64,000 bases of DNA from Megaustenia siamemsis (lineage: Eukaryota; Mollusca; Gastropoda; Stylommatophora; Ariophantidae): the NCBI GenBank assembly GCA_032433765.1, contig JAVIAB010000051.1, positions 49,703,986 to 49,767,985 of the forward strand, written 5' to 3'. The translations under genes and the position numbers were made by a program. The notes beneath the pieces are model-generated. The model did not search any database, had not been told where the DNA came from, and saw only the letters and a program-made list of their open reading frames with translations. Positions 22,332-34,737 of this stretch are shown piece after piece; the stretch's first letter is position 1; every line of letters begins with the position of its first letter.

Positions 22332-24235
22332 TTCTCTATCACCCATAACCTACCAGCAACACTCAGACAAAAGTCTCTATAAAAGAAATCCGATAAGTCT
22401 CCTAGACCGTTTGCAAAACTCCAAAGAAAATCTAAATCTAAAGAAAAGAAGAAGAAAGAAAGAATCCCAGTCAATAACCTGAGTTTGGCGCATATCAAAT
22501 AATGCTGTATACATTTTTGACCACCAGCAGATTCCTTTCACTTCGCATGGTCAGCATTATACATGTACTATTTTATTTACCAGAAAATATTTCCAGCACC
22601 CAATTACAGCTGAGTTAGTCAGGATATTTCACCTGTACACTAGTCACTGTTTGACTGCAGCTTCCAAAATACTGAATGCGATTACATATACAAAATTAGA
22701 ACATGCTCGACATGCACTTACTCATCTTATATCTTTTTACATCAAGTAAATGTAATTCGAAACGTTTTTATGATAGCCAACCTGCGTATTATGTTCACGT
22801 CTTGCCCTATATAGAAACTCTTATTTCGAATATGGAAAGTTATTCAAAGTCATCATTAAAAATGCATTGTGCAATCAATAACCACAAGGTAGAAAGAAGA
22901 TAATAACAAAAACAGTTATAATAATCACGGATAAATCTGCACTTGAGATAACAATCAAACATAAAGATAATAGCTTATTTGAGCAGCACTTGAAAAATCG
23001 CAGAAAAAAGGCTGATAATTATTAGCAGCCTGAGTCAGGATTCAAACCTGTACATTTTAATATTGTCACTTGGTAAATGTGCTAACAAAAACAGCAAGCG
23101 CATTATCTTACTCCCTACAAGTCTTATCCCCCAAACCTTTACTAGCGAATCATGCTTACATGTATAACCTATGGAGAATTTGACGAACACCGATCCAGCA
23201 ATATTAATAGGCACAATTATTGTTTCAGCATTCATGGATTCAGCAAATCTAATCCAAAAGTAGAGGCCGTAACGCGTGTGACAACACTCTGTACAGCAAC
23301 TAATTACCACAGACGCAAGTATTAGTTTCTAAGCAATCCTGAATTTACATACATAACATATATTCATATAAACAATTAACAGATCAATAAATGGTCATAG
23401 GTTAGTGAAAAGTTATAACAATGTACGTTGAAGACGGAACAAAAAAAAAACCCTTACAAAACGTTAAAGCTATAAAGTCTTCATCTGTAAGCATTATTAG
23501 TTTCCAGTTGTTTGTGTTCAACATAATAGAATACATTTATGGAAGAAACTAAACTATCACAAAGCTATCTGCAATACATTAATATATAAGAATAACTAAA
23601 ATATATAAATAAATAATGACAAATAAAATTAAAATAAGAAATTACCTTTTTTTTTCATAAAAAGACTTAATCTATAGCGCGTCTTTATTTGATAAAAGCT
23701 ATTAACAATTTGTTACAGTTATTTTTAGAAACAGCTATAAAAACATAGTTATATCAGAAAATTAACTCAACCATTCTCTGAAAGCCAAGGTTATTATTTT
23801 CATTGTCTGTATATGGAACAATCCTCCGGTGAATTGGCACTTATCTAATAGATAATGAGTTAAGAGTGGATGAAGCTCGCGATAACCCTCAAAATACATA
23901 AATTATACCATATATATTATATATATAATTGGTTTTTCGCAGCGCTAAACAAACTTAATATAAATTGTATGTGCAAGGTCCCGTGTTCTATCATCATGTT
24001 CACATCCTCGTCTTAATGAAATGTTAAATAACAATAATAAATATAAAATGCGGCACAAATTAAGTAACTGTTGAATGTGAAATTAATTACTATAAAAAGC
24101 ATAATGACTAATAAATAACGATGTAATGAATACATTACCTTCAAATGTGGCGTAGGTAACAACAAATTTTGACCACTCACACCATGCTAGTCTATACACC
24201 AATTGGCTTGTTGATGTTCCCGGAGAACAAATATA
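22330..24235. other. No gene recognised; one tRNA-like relic
   Basis: AT-rich. Apart from the relic at 23028-23095 there are only short chance frames, poly-A runs and an AT palindrome-like run near 23915-23930. Confidence 0.5.
23028..23095 (-). repeat. tRNA-head relic of a SINE
   Basis: On the minus strand GTTAGCACATTTACCAAGTG (box A region) is followed about 35 bases later by CAGGTTTGAATCCTGACTC (box B and acceptor-like). The spacing is tRNA-like, but stems are imperfect, so a functional tRNA is unlikely. Confidence 0.55.
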
Positions 24236-24382
24236 AAGAGAGACAGAGAGAGAAAGAGAGTGAGAGAGATAGAGAGAGAGGGGGGGGGGCTTCTCAATGA
24301 GAAGATAAGTAACAATGAAGATAGGTAAAAATGAAGATAAGTAACAATGAAGATAAGTAAAAATGAAGATAAGTGACAATGA
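24236..24382. repeat. GA microsatellite and 16-bp minisatellite
   Basis: A (GA)n-rich run ends in nine G at about 24289. After a few bases, units of AAGTAACAATGAAGAT alternate with AAGTAAAAATGAAGAT about five times (24300-24382). The alternation makes a 32-bp higher-order unit. Confidence 0.85.
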
Positions 24383-24967
24383 ATAAAACGTCCATGAAGA
24401 AGTGAATTTCAAAGACAATATTAAGCAGCAAGTGTGATCGAGAACTGAGTTATAAGTACATCTAAATTACAACAACGCATGGCATATAAACTGGCTATCG
24501 TTCTATTAAAAGTAACGTCTTATTGTAAGAAAAGAAGGCAACGTCATCATATAGCTTGTCCTTGTTGAAAAACTTGGCTCCACTGACACTACATCTGCCC
24601 TGAAGTTTTCTCTATCTCGCGTGAGATAACCAGCGACTAATGCAGTCATATCCAATTCGTCTTTAATGTCTTGCAAGAACTTTCTTCTTAATCGTTTTTT
24701 TCTTCTCACTCCTGCCATCCTTTTTTTTTCTCTCTCTCTCACGTCTACCTGACACTAAGCCCTTCATGGTAATCTTCTCCAGAACATCATGCCATTTTAT
24801 TTGTCCAAGTTATTTTATTCTTCCTGTTTCCTTATGTTACGTAACAACCAATTCCGTGAAAAATTACGTTGTGGTAAAATGGAAATGACTGTTCTTTTTT
24901 CTTTCCTTCGCAATCTTAATATCTAAATGTGCCCTTTGCATTTAAAGGCAATATACAAATATAACAT

Positions 24968-25192
24968 ATCATCATCAAGTACCGGGCCTATCGGCGTAGG
25001 TGATCATGTCTCTCCACAACTTTCTATCTCGACAGCTATTTATCATTTCTGTTGTTAACCTTCTGCCAAGCCATTCTCTTAAGCCGTCTGTTATTTTTTT
25101 ATCTTTGCTTCCCTCTATCTCTTCGTCCCTCAGTTGTTCCAGTTGTTACAATATATTCCAATTGTTCTCTTTTCATTACATGGCAAAATATA
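24968..25192 (-). pseudogene. RTE-1 3' end, 5'-truncated
   Basis: Contains the RTE-1 3' signature (TACTTGATGATG on the minus strand, preceded by GCCGATAGGCCCGG) and about 200 bp of the C-terminal coding region in the same order as 3822-4040. Its left flank is unrelated AT-rich DNA. Confidence 0.88.
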
Positions 25193-26834
25193 TATATAAC
25201 ATATACATTTTTTTAAAACTTGTGTACATACAATTTAAAATCACATACAAATCAAACAAAATAAAATATTAAATATATAAATAATGATACAGCAAACATT
25301 AAATACAATATAATACTGATACAATATATCACTTTAGAGTAAAATTATTGTTATGTCTGTCTGGACGTCTCAATATATGGACAACGAAGCAAGCCATTGT
25401 TTAAATTTAGTTGTAGATCTTCTATTCTGTTTATACATAATGGGTGACAAGATAAACGATAGTTCGCGATATCCGAACACACAAAACAAATAGCAGATAT
25501 AAGCATTGAAATAAATAGCTGATAGCAACAACAATTTATACAATACTATTTACCCACTAAATCGCAAGACACTCAAAAGGGTTCAAGGGGAATTGAAAAA
25601 AAAAAAGCAAAATAAAATTGAATCTCAGAGTTTACAACCTCACAACTGGTCCGTTGCGTTCATAAAAAATTGAAGTATTTTTGTAGATATGAAAACAACT
25701 AAATATAACATAAATCGGCAATTACAACAATTGTGTAAGTTAAACGCATCACAACCTCGGATGTCCTAGTGTGCGAACGAATGATAGTAGACGTTCATTT
25801 AAATGATAGGACAGAATAATCGTTTTATATCAAATTGATCAGACATCAAGTAGAAGACAAACTGATTAAAATTGTAGGACGAATCAAATGAGAACATCTA
25901 GATCAAGGGCACAGAAGCCAAATAAATCCGGAATTTGATTATTTAAATTAAGGTTGAAGAAATCAATTGTAGTGATCATCTTCGACTGGAAATCTTTTTT
26001 TTAAAAAGCACATATATTATCCATTTTGATTAACGTTAGGGACGTTCTATGTATTATTGTTTTGGTTAATGTCATGGAAATCATCAATATCTGGATTCCT
26101 CATCTCATTGTCACTAGTTTTCGAGAAATCACTCATAATATCATTATGACTACAGTCAAAGAAGTTCGGAACACATTTATTACGTTACTGTCAGATCAAT
26201 TATTCACGATACAATTGTTACTGCGGTCAGAACAATTCGCACCGAGATTCATTCTGATCACGTCCAGAAACACTTTCCTCGTGAGCGTTTATTTGAATGC
26301 TTGTTCTTACAGAGTTTCGCGAGAAAATAGCTGTGATGATCAGTGGCCAATTATTGATTACGGCTGTCATTATGGCTAAGATGTCTTGACCTCAAGACAG
26401 AGACCAGTGCAAGGTAAACGACAGAGACAACCTTGTATAGCTGCAGCGGCTCTTAATCTGTGACACATAGACACATAGACGTCATGATGCCCTCACAATG
26501 TGTCAGCGAAGGCAAAGAGAAATTGTATGATCTTTTATAACTAAAAGATAAAGAGAGAATACATGAATGAGCGAATAAATATATGAAATATATAAATAAA
26601 TGATAATGATTGTAGAGTGAATTCTTATTTATATTATTTTATTCATTATTATTTTCTTATTTTCTTCTTATTATTTTATTCTTATTGTTATTCACACTCG
26701 CTTGTGTAAAACATAACTTTCTAACGAAGACAGTTTAGTTTATTGTCTGATAAAGTGACTTTTAGATATTATCGTAGTGAAGCTGAGCTTTAGGATGGAT
26801 TGCTGGGTGAATTTGAAACCTTAAAGGAGATTTG
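25193..26834. other. No gene confidently recognised
   Basis: Very AT-rich. A 117-codon plus-strand frame at 26026-26379 is hydrophobic and lacks any recognised domain or convincing start context; I leave it uncalled. Confidence 0.45.
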
Positions 26835-27172
26835 ATTTCTCAGAAGAATATTGAAAATTCCCTGGACAGCTGAAAAGGCCAACGAGGACATTCTCAAAGA
26901 GGCCAAAACAAAAAGGGAGCTCCTAAAAACAGAAAGAAACAATCACCATTGTTGGGGACATCATAAGAAGAGCAAAGTTGGATTCTTTGGTTACAACTGG
27001 CAAAATAAGGAGAAAGAAAGATCGCGGACGACAAAGAGAGAAAATACTAGATAGCTTGGTGTCATGGCATGGAAAACAGCTAAGAACAGAATTAATACAA
27101 TGGACGGTATATGGAATATTGTGGAAGGACTTAGATCACCAACGCCAACCGGTTTGGCACATGATGACGAAA
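26835..27172 (+). pseudogene. Diverged RTE-1 3' end
   Basis: RILKIPWTAEKANEDILKEA followed by TKRELLKTERNNHH matches the RTE-1 C-terminal block (MLRLPWTAKKSNENLLKKVK in the copy at 5640). The element closes with GGCACATGATGACGA in place of GGTACTTGATGATGA. Divergence and frame breaks mark it as older than the other RTE-1 ends. Confidence 0.8.
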
Positions 27173-27464
27173 GGAGGTATCGATATTCATGAGAGCACAT
27201 GTTCAAATCACAATGATGCTTCTTCCAATCATCTTAAAAGGTGCCTGTGTTATAGCAAATACAATTTGTCATGTGACTTTATATGCACAGGCCCCGACAA
27301 GCAGCTACCACATTGTGCATTGTGTTGTGATATGTTGTTCAACAAAGACCATAGCGCCATAACAATTTAGAACAAAAATTGATATTCAACATAAAGAATA
27401 CGTCACAAAGAGTATATACTTGTAATTTTTGCTTTCAAAATTAAGCAGCATGTCTGTCGGAAAA

Positions 27465-27523
<59 letters not shown>

Positions 27524-28323
27524 TATACATATGTCATTAATATTGAAGACTAACAGTAGCGATGTTCATTTCATGAAAAGATTATATGCAGGAATGAAGA
27601 CATAGTAAAACTATTAACTTGAGTCTAAAAATCCAGTTACATCTGTTTTCTATACTGGCGTGTATATATATCCTAAATTCAATAGGACTCCGTGATATTG
27701 AAAGCTATGTTCCCTTTTTAGTGACTTACTATGACTCATTGATTTATTTCTCGAGACAGAAAGCCTAACATATATGTGTATATGTGTGTGTGTGTTTGTG
27801 TGTCTACGCAAATATAGCATTGTCTCACCTAGTGAGTTGTCATGTAAATGCTACTTTGGCACTTAACAGGAAACTCTTCATTAGTCCATTAGTTTACTCT
27901 CATGTATTTCCGTTTTGAACGTGTTCTTCCAATTATCTCCTTTTCCCACAGCCATAAATAATGCGCTTCTCATACATCACCACATCATCTATTCTAACAT
28001 ATTTATGTATACATATATATGTCAAACCCTATCCAGTGTATACATCCAACCGTATACAAAGGTGGGTCTACGGGCTTTTAATATTCTTTTTTTTTATCAG
28101 ATTGGCTTTAAATATAATGTATTCATAGTCTTAGTTTTGAATGTTTTTACTGAACTCGTTGATTATGTACGCCACTGAACTATTATAGTTTCCTCGTTTC
28201 TTTTCTTTTTTTTTCCCATTAGACGGTTTTAAATTTAAAAAAAAAAAACATCAGTACCTAATCTTTCGGCAGGATGTTTGATTAATCTTCTTCATATACT
28301 AATATTTTTTTCATGCTCGTTTG

Positions 28324-28368
<45 letters not shown>

Positions 28369-29059
28369 GATCAAGACTCAATCAGAGTAGGAGTCCATAC
28401 TCTCACATGAAGACACCTGTCTGTTTAAGTGAATTGATCGACCCCACAGACAGAACATCATAATTGGAGTCTGTTAGATCCACTCTGATCGAGTACCTGT
28501 TAAAACGTTGTAGTGTGTTAAAAAATGTACTAATATAAAGGTACATAATACCTACGCTTCCTTTAAAAAAATATCTACTGTTTTTGATTGACAACCAAAA
28601 CGAAATGTTTCAGCTCATAAAGTAAGATGTCAAGCCAGATTGTGTACTGTCAAATACACTGTGTTGAAATCTTTTCTGCCCACTGGCTTTACCGCAGCAC
28701 CGCAATTACTTGCCTGTTCCCTTTGTACTCTACCAGATTGATATAATCTGTGTTTTGAGGTCTTGAGTTAATCCATAAACCATGTATTCGGACAATAAAC
28801 CGGTGGTCACAAGCTGTGCCTATATATGCTGGTAGTACAGTCTTATTTCCTAAGACTGAAATGCAGTTAAATAAAAAAACGTAGTTGAAGTTACAGTGAT
28901 AGGAAAAAGGTCACACTTTAACAACCAAAGGGCAGACGTAAACACCATAACAAAGAAATTTAATTTTAAAAAGTAAATGGGACGTTGTTAAATCAGGTTA
29001 ATAAACATACAAATGTGATTTAAAAAAATAATTTTAATAACACCAAGGATGGCTGGAAC
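27173..29059. other. No gene recognised; AT and TC microsatellites
   Basis: Holds an (AT)n run at 27467-27519, a GTGT-rich stretch near 27778-27800 and a (TC)n run at 28326-28366. Short frames only. Confidence 0.6.
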
Positions 29060-29338
29060 GTGTAATGAGGAGATCTTAAAAGACACAAAGGCAAAGAAAA
29101 GCTAATTTCTAATATCAGACGGAAATAATCTTCTTTGTTGCTTATGCCATTAGTAAGAGAGCTAGAATATACTCTGACAAATGCAGTAAGCAAGGAAAAA
29201 AGAAACAGATGATAACAGAGGTGGTACGATAACAGAAAACCTAAGAGAATAGTAACATGGTAGGAAAATGATTAGCTGAAATTGTAAATAAAATTGTTCG
29301 AGACAAAAAGAAACACGTGCTCGTCTAAGCCAGCAGGT
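29060..29338 (+). pseudogene. Old RTE-1 3' relic
   Basis: EEILKDTKAKK near the start, then TTTCTAATATCAGACGGAAA and ATTGTTCGAGACAAAAAG and finally GCCAGCAGG follow the RTE-1 C-terminal order (compare 61280-61580). No frame survives for long. Confidence 0.65.
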
Positions 29339-29859
29339 AATAACTGTATCCACATTTCATAAATAGGTTCTTCTAATCTGCATGTATTATGTATGTCTGC
29401 CTTCCTATTAGGCGCGTTTACTCTATCTCTAAAGTACAAGTCTATTGTTTTGTTTGAAATGGTAAGTACGTCATTCTTTCCAAACATTAAGAATAAGCAC
29501 TTGTGTGGTTGCTCGTTTACAAGTTTTTGAGGAGTCAACCATTCAAGTACAAATTTACGAATATATGACGCTGACCGGACAAAGAAACATCAAGTCACAA
29601 GGTAGAAGACAGCCGAGTGCTAAACAGGAAACTAAAGACAAAAAAAGACAATTAAACCAACACATTTCACAGCATGGGTTCAACAGCCTAACTAGCTTGG
29701 ACAATGAGGTAGCGACAGAGAAAGAAAGGCTAACTAGTGCTCACAAATGTCCTGCTCATGCCGATTTTCTTGGACGAAATACTCACAAATAGCCACTCAC
29801 TGTAAAACTATGTACAGCACCTTAACTCATTTTTGTCCTTTCAATGCCTTGTTATTGGA
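29339..29859. other. No gene recognised
   Basis: A 95-codon plus-strand frame at 29505-29792 is lysine/glutamine-rich and unrecognised; an overlapping minus frame exists. Neither is supported. Confidence 0.4.
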
Positions 29860-30040
29860 GGTCTGTGGCCGACTGGGCAACCTCTGTGCTCTAGACCAAG
29901 AGAAGACGGATTTGAATCCTGGCAGGATAAAAAGTTTAACCACCGGATGTGAAATACAAACTCATGTTCCAACACTCCATGACGACTGGACCAAGCAGCC
30001 ATTATGCACCGATCCTATGTGTCATTCCGGCAGGCTCTAG
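29860..30040 (+). repeat. SINE-E, tRNA-derived
   Basis: GGTCTGTGGCCGACTGGGCA (box A) and CGGATTTGAATCCTGGC (box B) occur at tRNA spacing, followed by a body of about 110 bp. TATTGGA flanks it at 29853-29859 and 30041-30047, a short possible duplication. Only one copy in this window. Confidence 0.55.
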
Positions 30041-30047
30041 TATTGGA

Positions 30048-31177
30048 TAATGCTGTGAAGACATCTATTTTTTAATGAGCATTTAAGGGGGCGAAGGATG
30101 ATTATCTTCTCCCCTCCTTTCCGGTGTCGAGGTAGTTTGTCAATGCTATGAAAAAAGTGTGTGTTTATATATCTATCTATTGACCGTTCGAGTCGCAGCC
30201 GGCCCATAGGACGTATACCTAGATACTCCTTCTCTTAGTTTATATATATATATACACACACACACATATATATATATAGTTATATATATCGTTTGATACT
30301 ACATGAATGAAACCTTTATAGACCGTATGACGTGTCAAAATTTTGATCATCGATTAAGATCAATTTGTATTTTTCGTTCGATGTTTCCTTTAAGTATATC
30401 AAATCAACGTCATGATTTCTGTCTGCCACTCCATCTGCCAGAATGTCTGTCATGCTCAACGTCTACGTCATCCCATTTATGAGATTAATCGGAAATAGAA
30501 TAATGATAAAAATGTTTCCTAGAACATGTCCATATTTTAGAAACGCTAATTTACTTCTTTCAAGAATATTCCTCCTTTCATTTTCTCTTACCGTTCATAT
30601 ATTTCTCCCAGCATACACTCCAGCCTCGTTTTAAGAACGTATTCTGCTTCACACTGCGGGCTAGCTTTGGTTTCCGGGGAAAGAAGGCGCTTATCTTCTG
30701 TGATAAAAAAATGGCAATATTTCCGCCCACATCCCAATGTCTTCAATTTGTGCTGAGTCTTTCCAGTGGCGGGAAAGAATTCTGGAGAAAATATGTTTCA
30801 TTGATTGTTGCCATAAAGCAGACAAAAGGCAATCGAATATTTTTACGCACTATCCTTCAGATTTATTTTATTTGCATGTTTATTTATGTTGAATAAGAAT
30901 GTTCCATTTTTCAAGGATTTGTTATTCATTCTTTTGTTCGGTGTAGAGGTGATCTGAGACAGTTGACACCAGGATCAGACCCTTACTTTGGCTTTGCTTT
31001 CATGTTATTTGTAGCTAACTTATTTTTACTACTGTTCTTTACTTTCACAGCACAGTACTTTATTTACATCTTTATAATGTCACAGCATTTCTTCATTTTG
31101 TAAAAATGAAATCCGCTCGAATTCATCAACGTGATTCTTCATGTTGTTGAACACTCTTTTCCATTGTGTGTATAACC
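30048..31177. other. No gene recognised; TA/CA microsatellites at about 30241-30289
   Basis: AT-rich with a compound (TA)n(CA)n(TA)n run. Frames of about 60 codons carry no domain. Confidence 0.5.
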
Positions 31178-31229
31178 TTTGATTTTATCAAAGTATGTCT
31201 TGATTTTATCAAGGCATGTCATGATTTTG
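31178..31229. repeat. 20-bp minisatellite, split by SINE-A
   Basis: Units of TATGTCTTGATTTTATCAA repeat here and resume after the SINE at 31485-31525 (ATGTCTTGATTTTGGCAATG). The SINE inserted into the array. Confidence 0.8.
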
Positions 31230-31484
31230 GTATCCGCGATAGCTCAGTGGTTAGTGAACTGTCATACACAGGACAAGATGTAGGGTTCGATCCCAACCCC
31301 GGCTTCCGGTTCACCTAGCCTTTAATGGGTACCGGATATTTTTTTCTGGGAAATTAAAGCGGCACTGGCGTAATACTGATAACATTACCCCAAAAATCAT
31401 GTGCTGAAGGTCTGTACGATTTATGGTCACTAACATCATATTCTCTATACGTCACGTGGCGTAACGGGGGTACTTTACTTTTTT
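31230..31484 (+). repeat. SINE-A, full-length, with 15-bp duplication
   Basis: Head CGCGATAGCTCAGTGGTTAG, box B GGGTTCGATCCC, body as in the other SINE-A copies, tail GGTACTTTACTTTTTT. ATGTCATGATTTTGG on the left and ATGTCTTGATTTTGG on the right make a 15-bp duplication with one difference, although the host is itself a repeat. Confidence 0.93.
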
Positions 31485-31699
31485 ATGTCTTGATTTTGGC
31501 AATGTATGTCTTGATTTTGGCAAAACAACACTTTATATCATCGAATCATCCCCTATATTTTAAAAACTACCTTGTCATGAGCAAAGTATATTATAAGTTT
31601 ATCAGTTCAACTCGTCACATCATCTCATCCATTGAATTTGCGACTGAGCACAACCGTTGTGATAACTCCCTTATTTTGAAACGTGGATTTATAAAAGAA

Positions 31700-31866
31700 T
31701 AGGTAGAATTCGATGGAAAGAAAAGAAAACAAAGGATGAAGTTTTAAACAGTTACAAATAAAAACAGAACTACTAAATACAATTGAGACAAGACAAATGA
31801 AATTTTTGGGGCACGTTAAAAGACACAACAACTTGCGAAGACGGCACTCGATGATGATGATGATGA
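31700..31866 (+). pseudogene. RTE-2 3' end with internal deletion
   Basis: Matches the RTE-2 C-terminal coding region (GAAAAGAAAACAAAGGATGA, then AGACAAATGAAATTTTTGGG, then GTTAAAAGACACAACA). It then jumps from the HVKRHNN position straight to the family 3' end GGCACTCGATGATGATGATG, losing about 180 bp present at 51290-51480. Confidence 0.8.
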
Positions 31867-32078
31867 ACTCCCGACTTCGTGTGGGATATTATTATCTTGT
31901 TGCCTACTTATTTGTTGTCGATCACAGATCTGCTACAGTTCATTCTAGTTACTGTCACGGATGCAATGCTTTGAGTTTGAACTGGACCATACACGATGTT
32001 TGTTAGCCCTTCCCACTTGTTAGATTTTATCAGAGGTGTTGCGCAGAATAAATTTAGTTCTCACATGCCGAGTATATT
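31867..32078. other. No feature recognised
   Basis: Short spacer between an RTE-2 end and the LINE-R-type 3' repeat; no support for coding. Confidence 0.5.
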
Positions 32079-32290
32079 GTAAGCTCTAGAGCTGAATGCA
32101 GCAAGAGGTTGTGACCTGGAAGTCATCTCCCCGCCTGGAAGTCATGACCCAGACGGGCCCTCCTCCCTTAGAGTGTCAAGAAGCTAAGGGGCTGAAACAC
32201 TCGACTTCTGAAATATGTACTCGACAACTTCTGACACTCAGATTACCTCCTCCTGCGAAACACGTTATAAATAGTTTCCTACTACTGTTA
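32079..32290 (+). repeat. LINE-R-type 3' repeat, second copy
   Basis: Shares its start (TTGTAAGCTCTAGAGCTGAA) and the GTGTCAAGAAGCTAAGG and GATTACCTCCTCCTGCGAA blocks with 5346-5560. No LINE-R coding end precedes it, so it is a 5'-truncated end or solo 3' region. Confidence 0.6.
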
Positions 32291-32326
32291 ACTATATAAT
32301 ATAACATAACATAACTTACCATAACA

Positions 32327-32782
32327 TAGCATCATCATCATTGAGTGCCTTCTCTGCAACGAAGGTTAGCTACCATGGATCGCCATTCTCCTCTGTTTCT
32401 TGCTTTGATGGTGCAGGCTGTCATAGATTGGCTTGTCCATTTTTTGATGTTACTCGTCCATGTTAGTCTTGGTCTGCCTCTGCCTCTTTTACCTTGTATT
32501 TTCCCTTCCAATACTACTTTTAGGCTGTTGTGTCTTTTAAAATGCCCCAAAAATTTCATTTGTCTTAATTGTATTTATTAGTTCTCTTTTTATTTTCAGT
32601 TGTTTTAAAACTTCATCGTTTGTTTTCTTTTCTTCCCATCCAAATCTACCTATTCGTCTATAAATCCACATTTCAAAAGCTTCAATTTTCTGTTCTATTT
32701 TCTTGTCTAACGTCCATGTTTCTGCACCATACAGGAATATTGAGAAGATGAAACATTTTGCCATTCTTAGTTTCAGCCCTTT
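32327..32782 (-). pseudogene. RTE-2 LINE, 3' portion, split by a nested RTE-1
   Basis: Minus strand: FIFSIFLYGAETWTLDKKIE, then IEAFEMWIYRRIGRFGWEEK, then RGRGRPRLTWTSNIKKW and the 3' end GGCACTCAATGATGATGATG. The C-terminus is nearly open. At 32782 the element is interrupted by RTE-1 in the opposite orientation and resumes at 33089 with the palm. Loss of continuity makes it non-functional. Confidence 0.9.
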
Positions 32783-33088
32783 AAGAAGAGTAATGAAGAG
32801 CTTCTGATAGAGGTCAAAGCAAAAAGAGAGCTATTTTCCAATGTTAGGAAGAAACAATCATCATTTTTTGGCCATATAATGAGAAGAGAACAACTTGAAT
32901 ATATTGTAGCAACTGGAAAAATTGAGGGACGAAGAAATAGAGGGAAGCAAAGAGAAAAAAATAACAGACAGCTTAAGAGAATGGCTTGGCAGAAGGTCAA
33001 CAACAGAAATGATAAATAGCTGCCGAGATCGGAAGTTGTGGAGAGACATGATCACCTACGCCACTAGGCCCGGTACTTGATGATGAGT
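32783..33088 (+). pseudogene. RTE-1 3' end nested inside RTE-2
   Basis: AAGAAGAGTAATGAAGAGCT starts the copy and GGCCCGGTACTTGATGATGA closes it. The segment corresponds to the last 300 bp of RTE-1. Left flank TTCAGCCCTTT and right flank ATCAGCATTTT may be a decayed duplication. RTE-1 therefore jumped after this RTE-2 copy was in place. Confidence 0.92.
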
Positions 33089-33528
33089 ATCAGCATTTTG
33101 GTATTTTTTTGTTGTTAGTATATTTTTCATGGCATTAAAATTACTTGTTGCCATACCTATTATTTTGTTTATTTCAATTTTACATTTTCCACCATTGGTT
33201 ATAGTATGTCCCAGGTAGTTGTAGCTCTGGACTGTCTCCAGATGTATTCCCTCAACTGAAATATTTAATTGTAGGTCTTGAGAATTTTCTTTGGTTATGA
33301 TCATAGTTTTAGTCTTTTTGATATTCATTTCTAGTCCATATTGTTTGCTTGTTATGTTTATCACATTAAGCAATTGTTGTAGATCTTTAGGATTTTCTGC
33401 TAGTTGTATAGTATCATCAGCATATCTTAAGTTATTGATTATCTTTCCACTAATGTTTAGGCCAGGCATCTCTGAGATGTTTTTAAAGATGTGCTCATTG
33501 AACAAGCTTGGTGATAGCATAATATAAT
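33089..33528 (-). pseudogene. RTE-2 LINE, palm portion, split by nested RTE-1
   Basis: Open minus-strand frame: NNLRYADDTIQLAENPKDLQ (catalytic YADD at 33411-33424), MNIKKTKTMIITKENSQD, then VQSYNYLGHTITNGGKCKIE and MKNILTTKK, after which the nested RTE-1 begins. The 5' truncation lies just upstream of SPSLFNEHIF. Sequence order with 32327-32782 is exactly that of the uninterrupted copy at 38949-39500. Confidence 0.9.
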
Positions 33529-33602
33529 ATAATTCATAGCATAATATACAATAATTATTAATATTACATTATATAATATTACATTATATAATATTACATT
33601 AT

Positions 33603-33950
33603 ATTATATTATATTACATTACATTATGCTATATTATATTATATTATATTATATTATATTATATTATATTATATTATATTATATTATATTATATTATATT
33701 ATATTATATTATATTATATTATATTATATTATATTATATTATATTATATTATATTATATTATGTTATGTTATGTTATGTTATGTTATGTTATGTTATGTT
33801 ATGTTATGTTATGTTATGTTATGTTATGTTATGTTATGTTATGTTATGTTATGTTATGTTATGTTATGTTATGTTATATTATATTATATTATATTATATT
33901 ATATTATATTATATTATATTATATTATATTATATTATATTATATTATATT
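33603..33950. repeat. Pentanucleotide array: ATATT block, ATGTT block, ATATT block
   Basis: From 33631 there are 26 uninterrupted ATATT units, then 23 ATGTT units (33761-33875), then 15 ATATT units to 33950. Interrupted ACATT-containing units lead in from 33540. The frames over it (poly LYYII / LCYVM) come from the period-5 repeat read in threes and are not a gene. Confidence 0.97.
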
Positions 33951-34324
33951 ATTTCCGAAACTATTTTCCCTTTTCACATTTGTTATACATTTCCTTAATC
34001 TATTTCGTTCTCCAAAAATATTTGTTTATGTTCACTTTGTCCATGTTTTCATTACTTATTGGCACAATGTGCTGACATCTGTTCCCGATCCCTTTCTCTT
34101 GTTTTCTCATTTGTTCTTTGTGTGGCAATGATGGAGCTTACAGTTCTTTCAGCTTTACGACTGCCACTCAACAAGGAAATGTTTCCAGTATCGTTACATT
34201 GTTGGTAGCAAGTTTTGAACCTTTTACAACGTGGCTAACTGTTTTGTGCCATTTTGTATTTTAATTAATTTTTTTCTCGTGTTTTATGGAGAAAGGCTTC
34301 AAAATAACTGGAAAACAAATTGAA
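33951..34324. other. No gene recognised
   Basis: AT-rich flank of the pentanucleotide array. A reading frame running out of the array stops at 34131 without a recognised domain. Confidence 0.5.
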
Positions 34325-34386
34325 GAGAAAGAATGTTTAGTAGAGACATGATCACGTACATCAATAGACACTGTGCTTGATGAATG
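34325..34386 (+). pseudogene. Decayed RTE-1 3' tip
   Basis: AGAGACATGATCACGTACAT and GTGCTTGATGAATGG parallel AGAGACATGATCACCTACGC and GTACTTGATGATGATG at RTE-1 ends. Confidence 0.55.
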
Positions 34387-34737
34387 GTTATACATACCTT
34401 CACATCGTTAAACTTGGTCCTTAATGTATTGCAAATTGTACTCTAGGGAGCTTGTTATTTTATAACTAGATTTATTTTCGTTTAATTTACTTTCTTCTGT
34501 CGCCGTTACTTTTCTACTTCTAGGGAAAATGTTCGGGTCAATTTTCTGTAGTATGTCCCCTCCATGGTGCTTGTTGTGAAGTCTGATATTTAATTATTTG
34601 ATCGTCTCTATGTCAACCTTTTCTATTTTTTTCGGATTCCGTTAAAATTCTCCGAGATGTGCTGTTTGGTGGTCACTGTGTTCCTTTTTGAAACTATTCG
34701 ATCAGCTGTTTCTTTATTTGAAAAGTACTGTTGCTAT

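Noticed and set aside
26026..26379. 117-codon hydrophobic plus-strand frame
   Set aside because: No domain, no good start and AT-rich composition; chance opening is likely.
33626..34131. Frames of 120-150 codons encoding LYYII/LCYVM repeats
   Set aside because: Produced by the ATATT/ATGTT pentanucleotide array; the tail beyond it has no domain.
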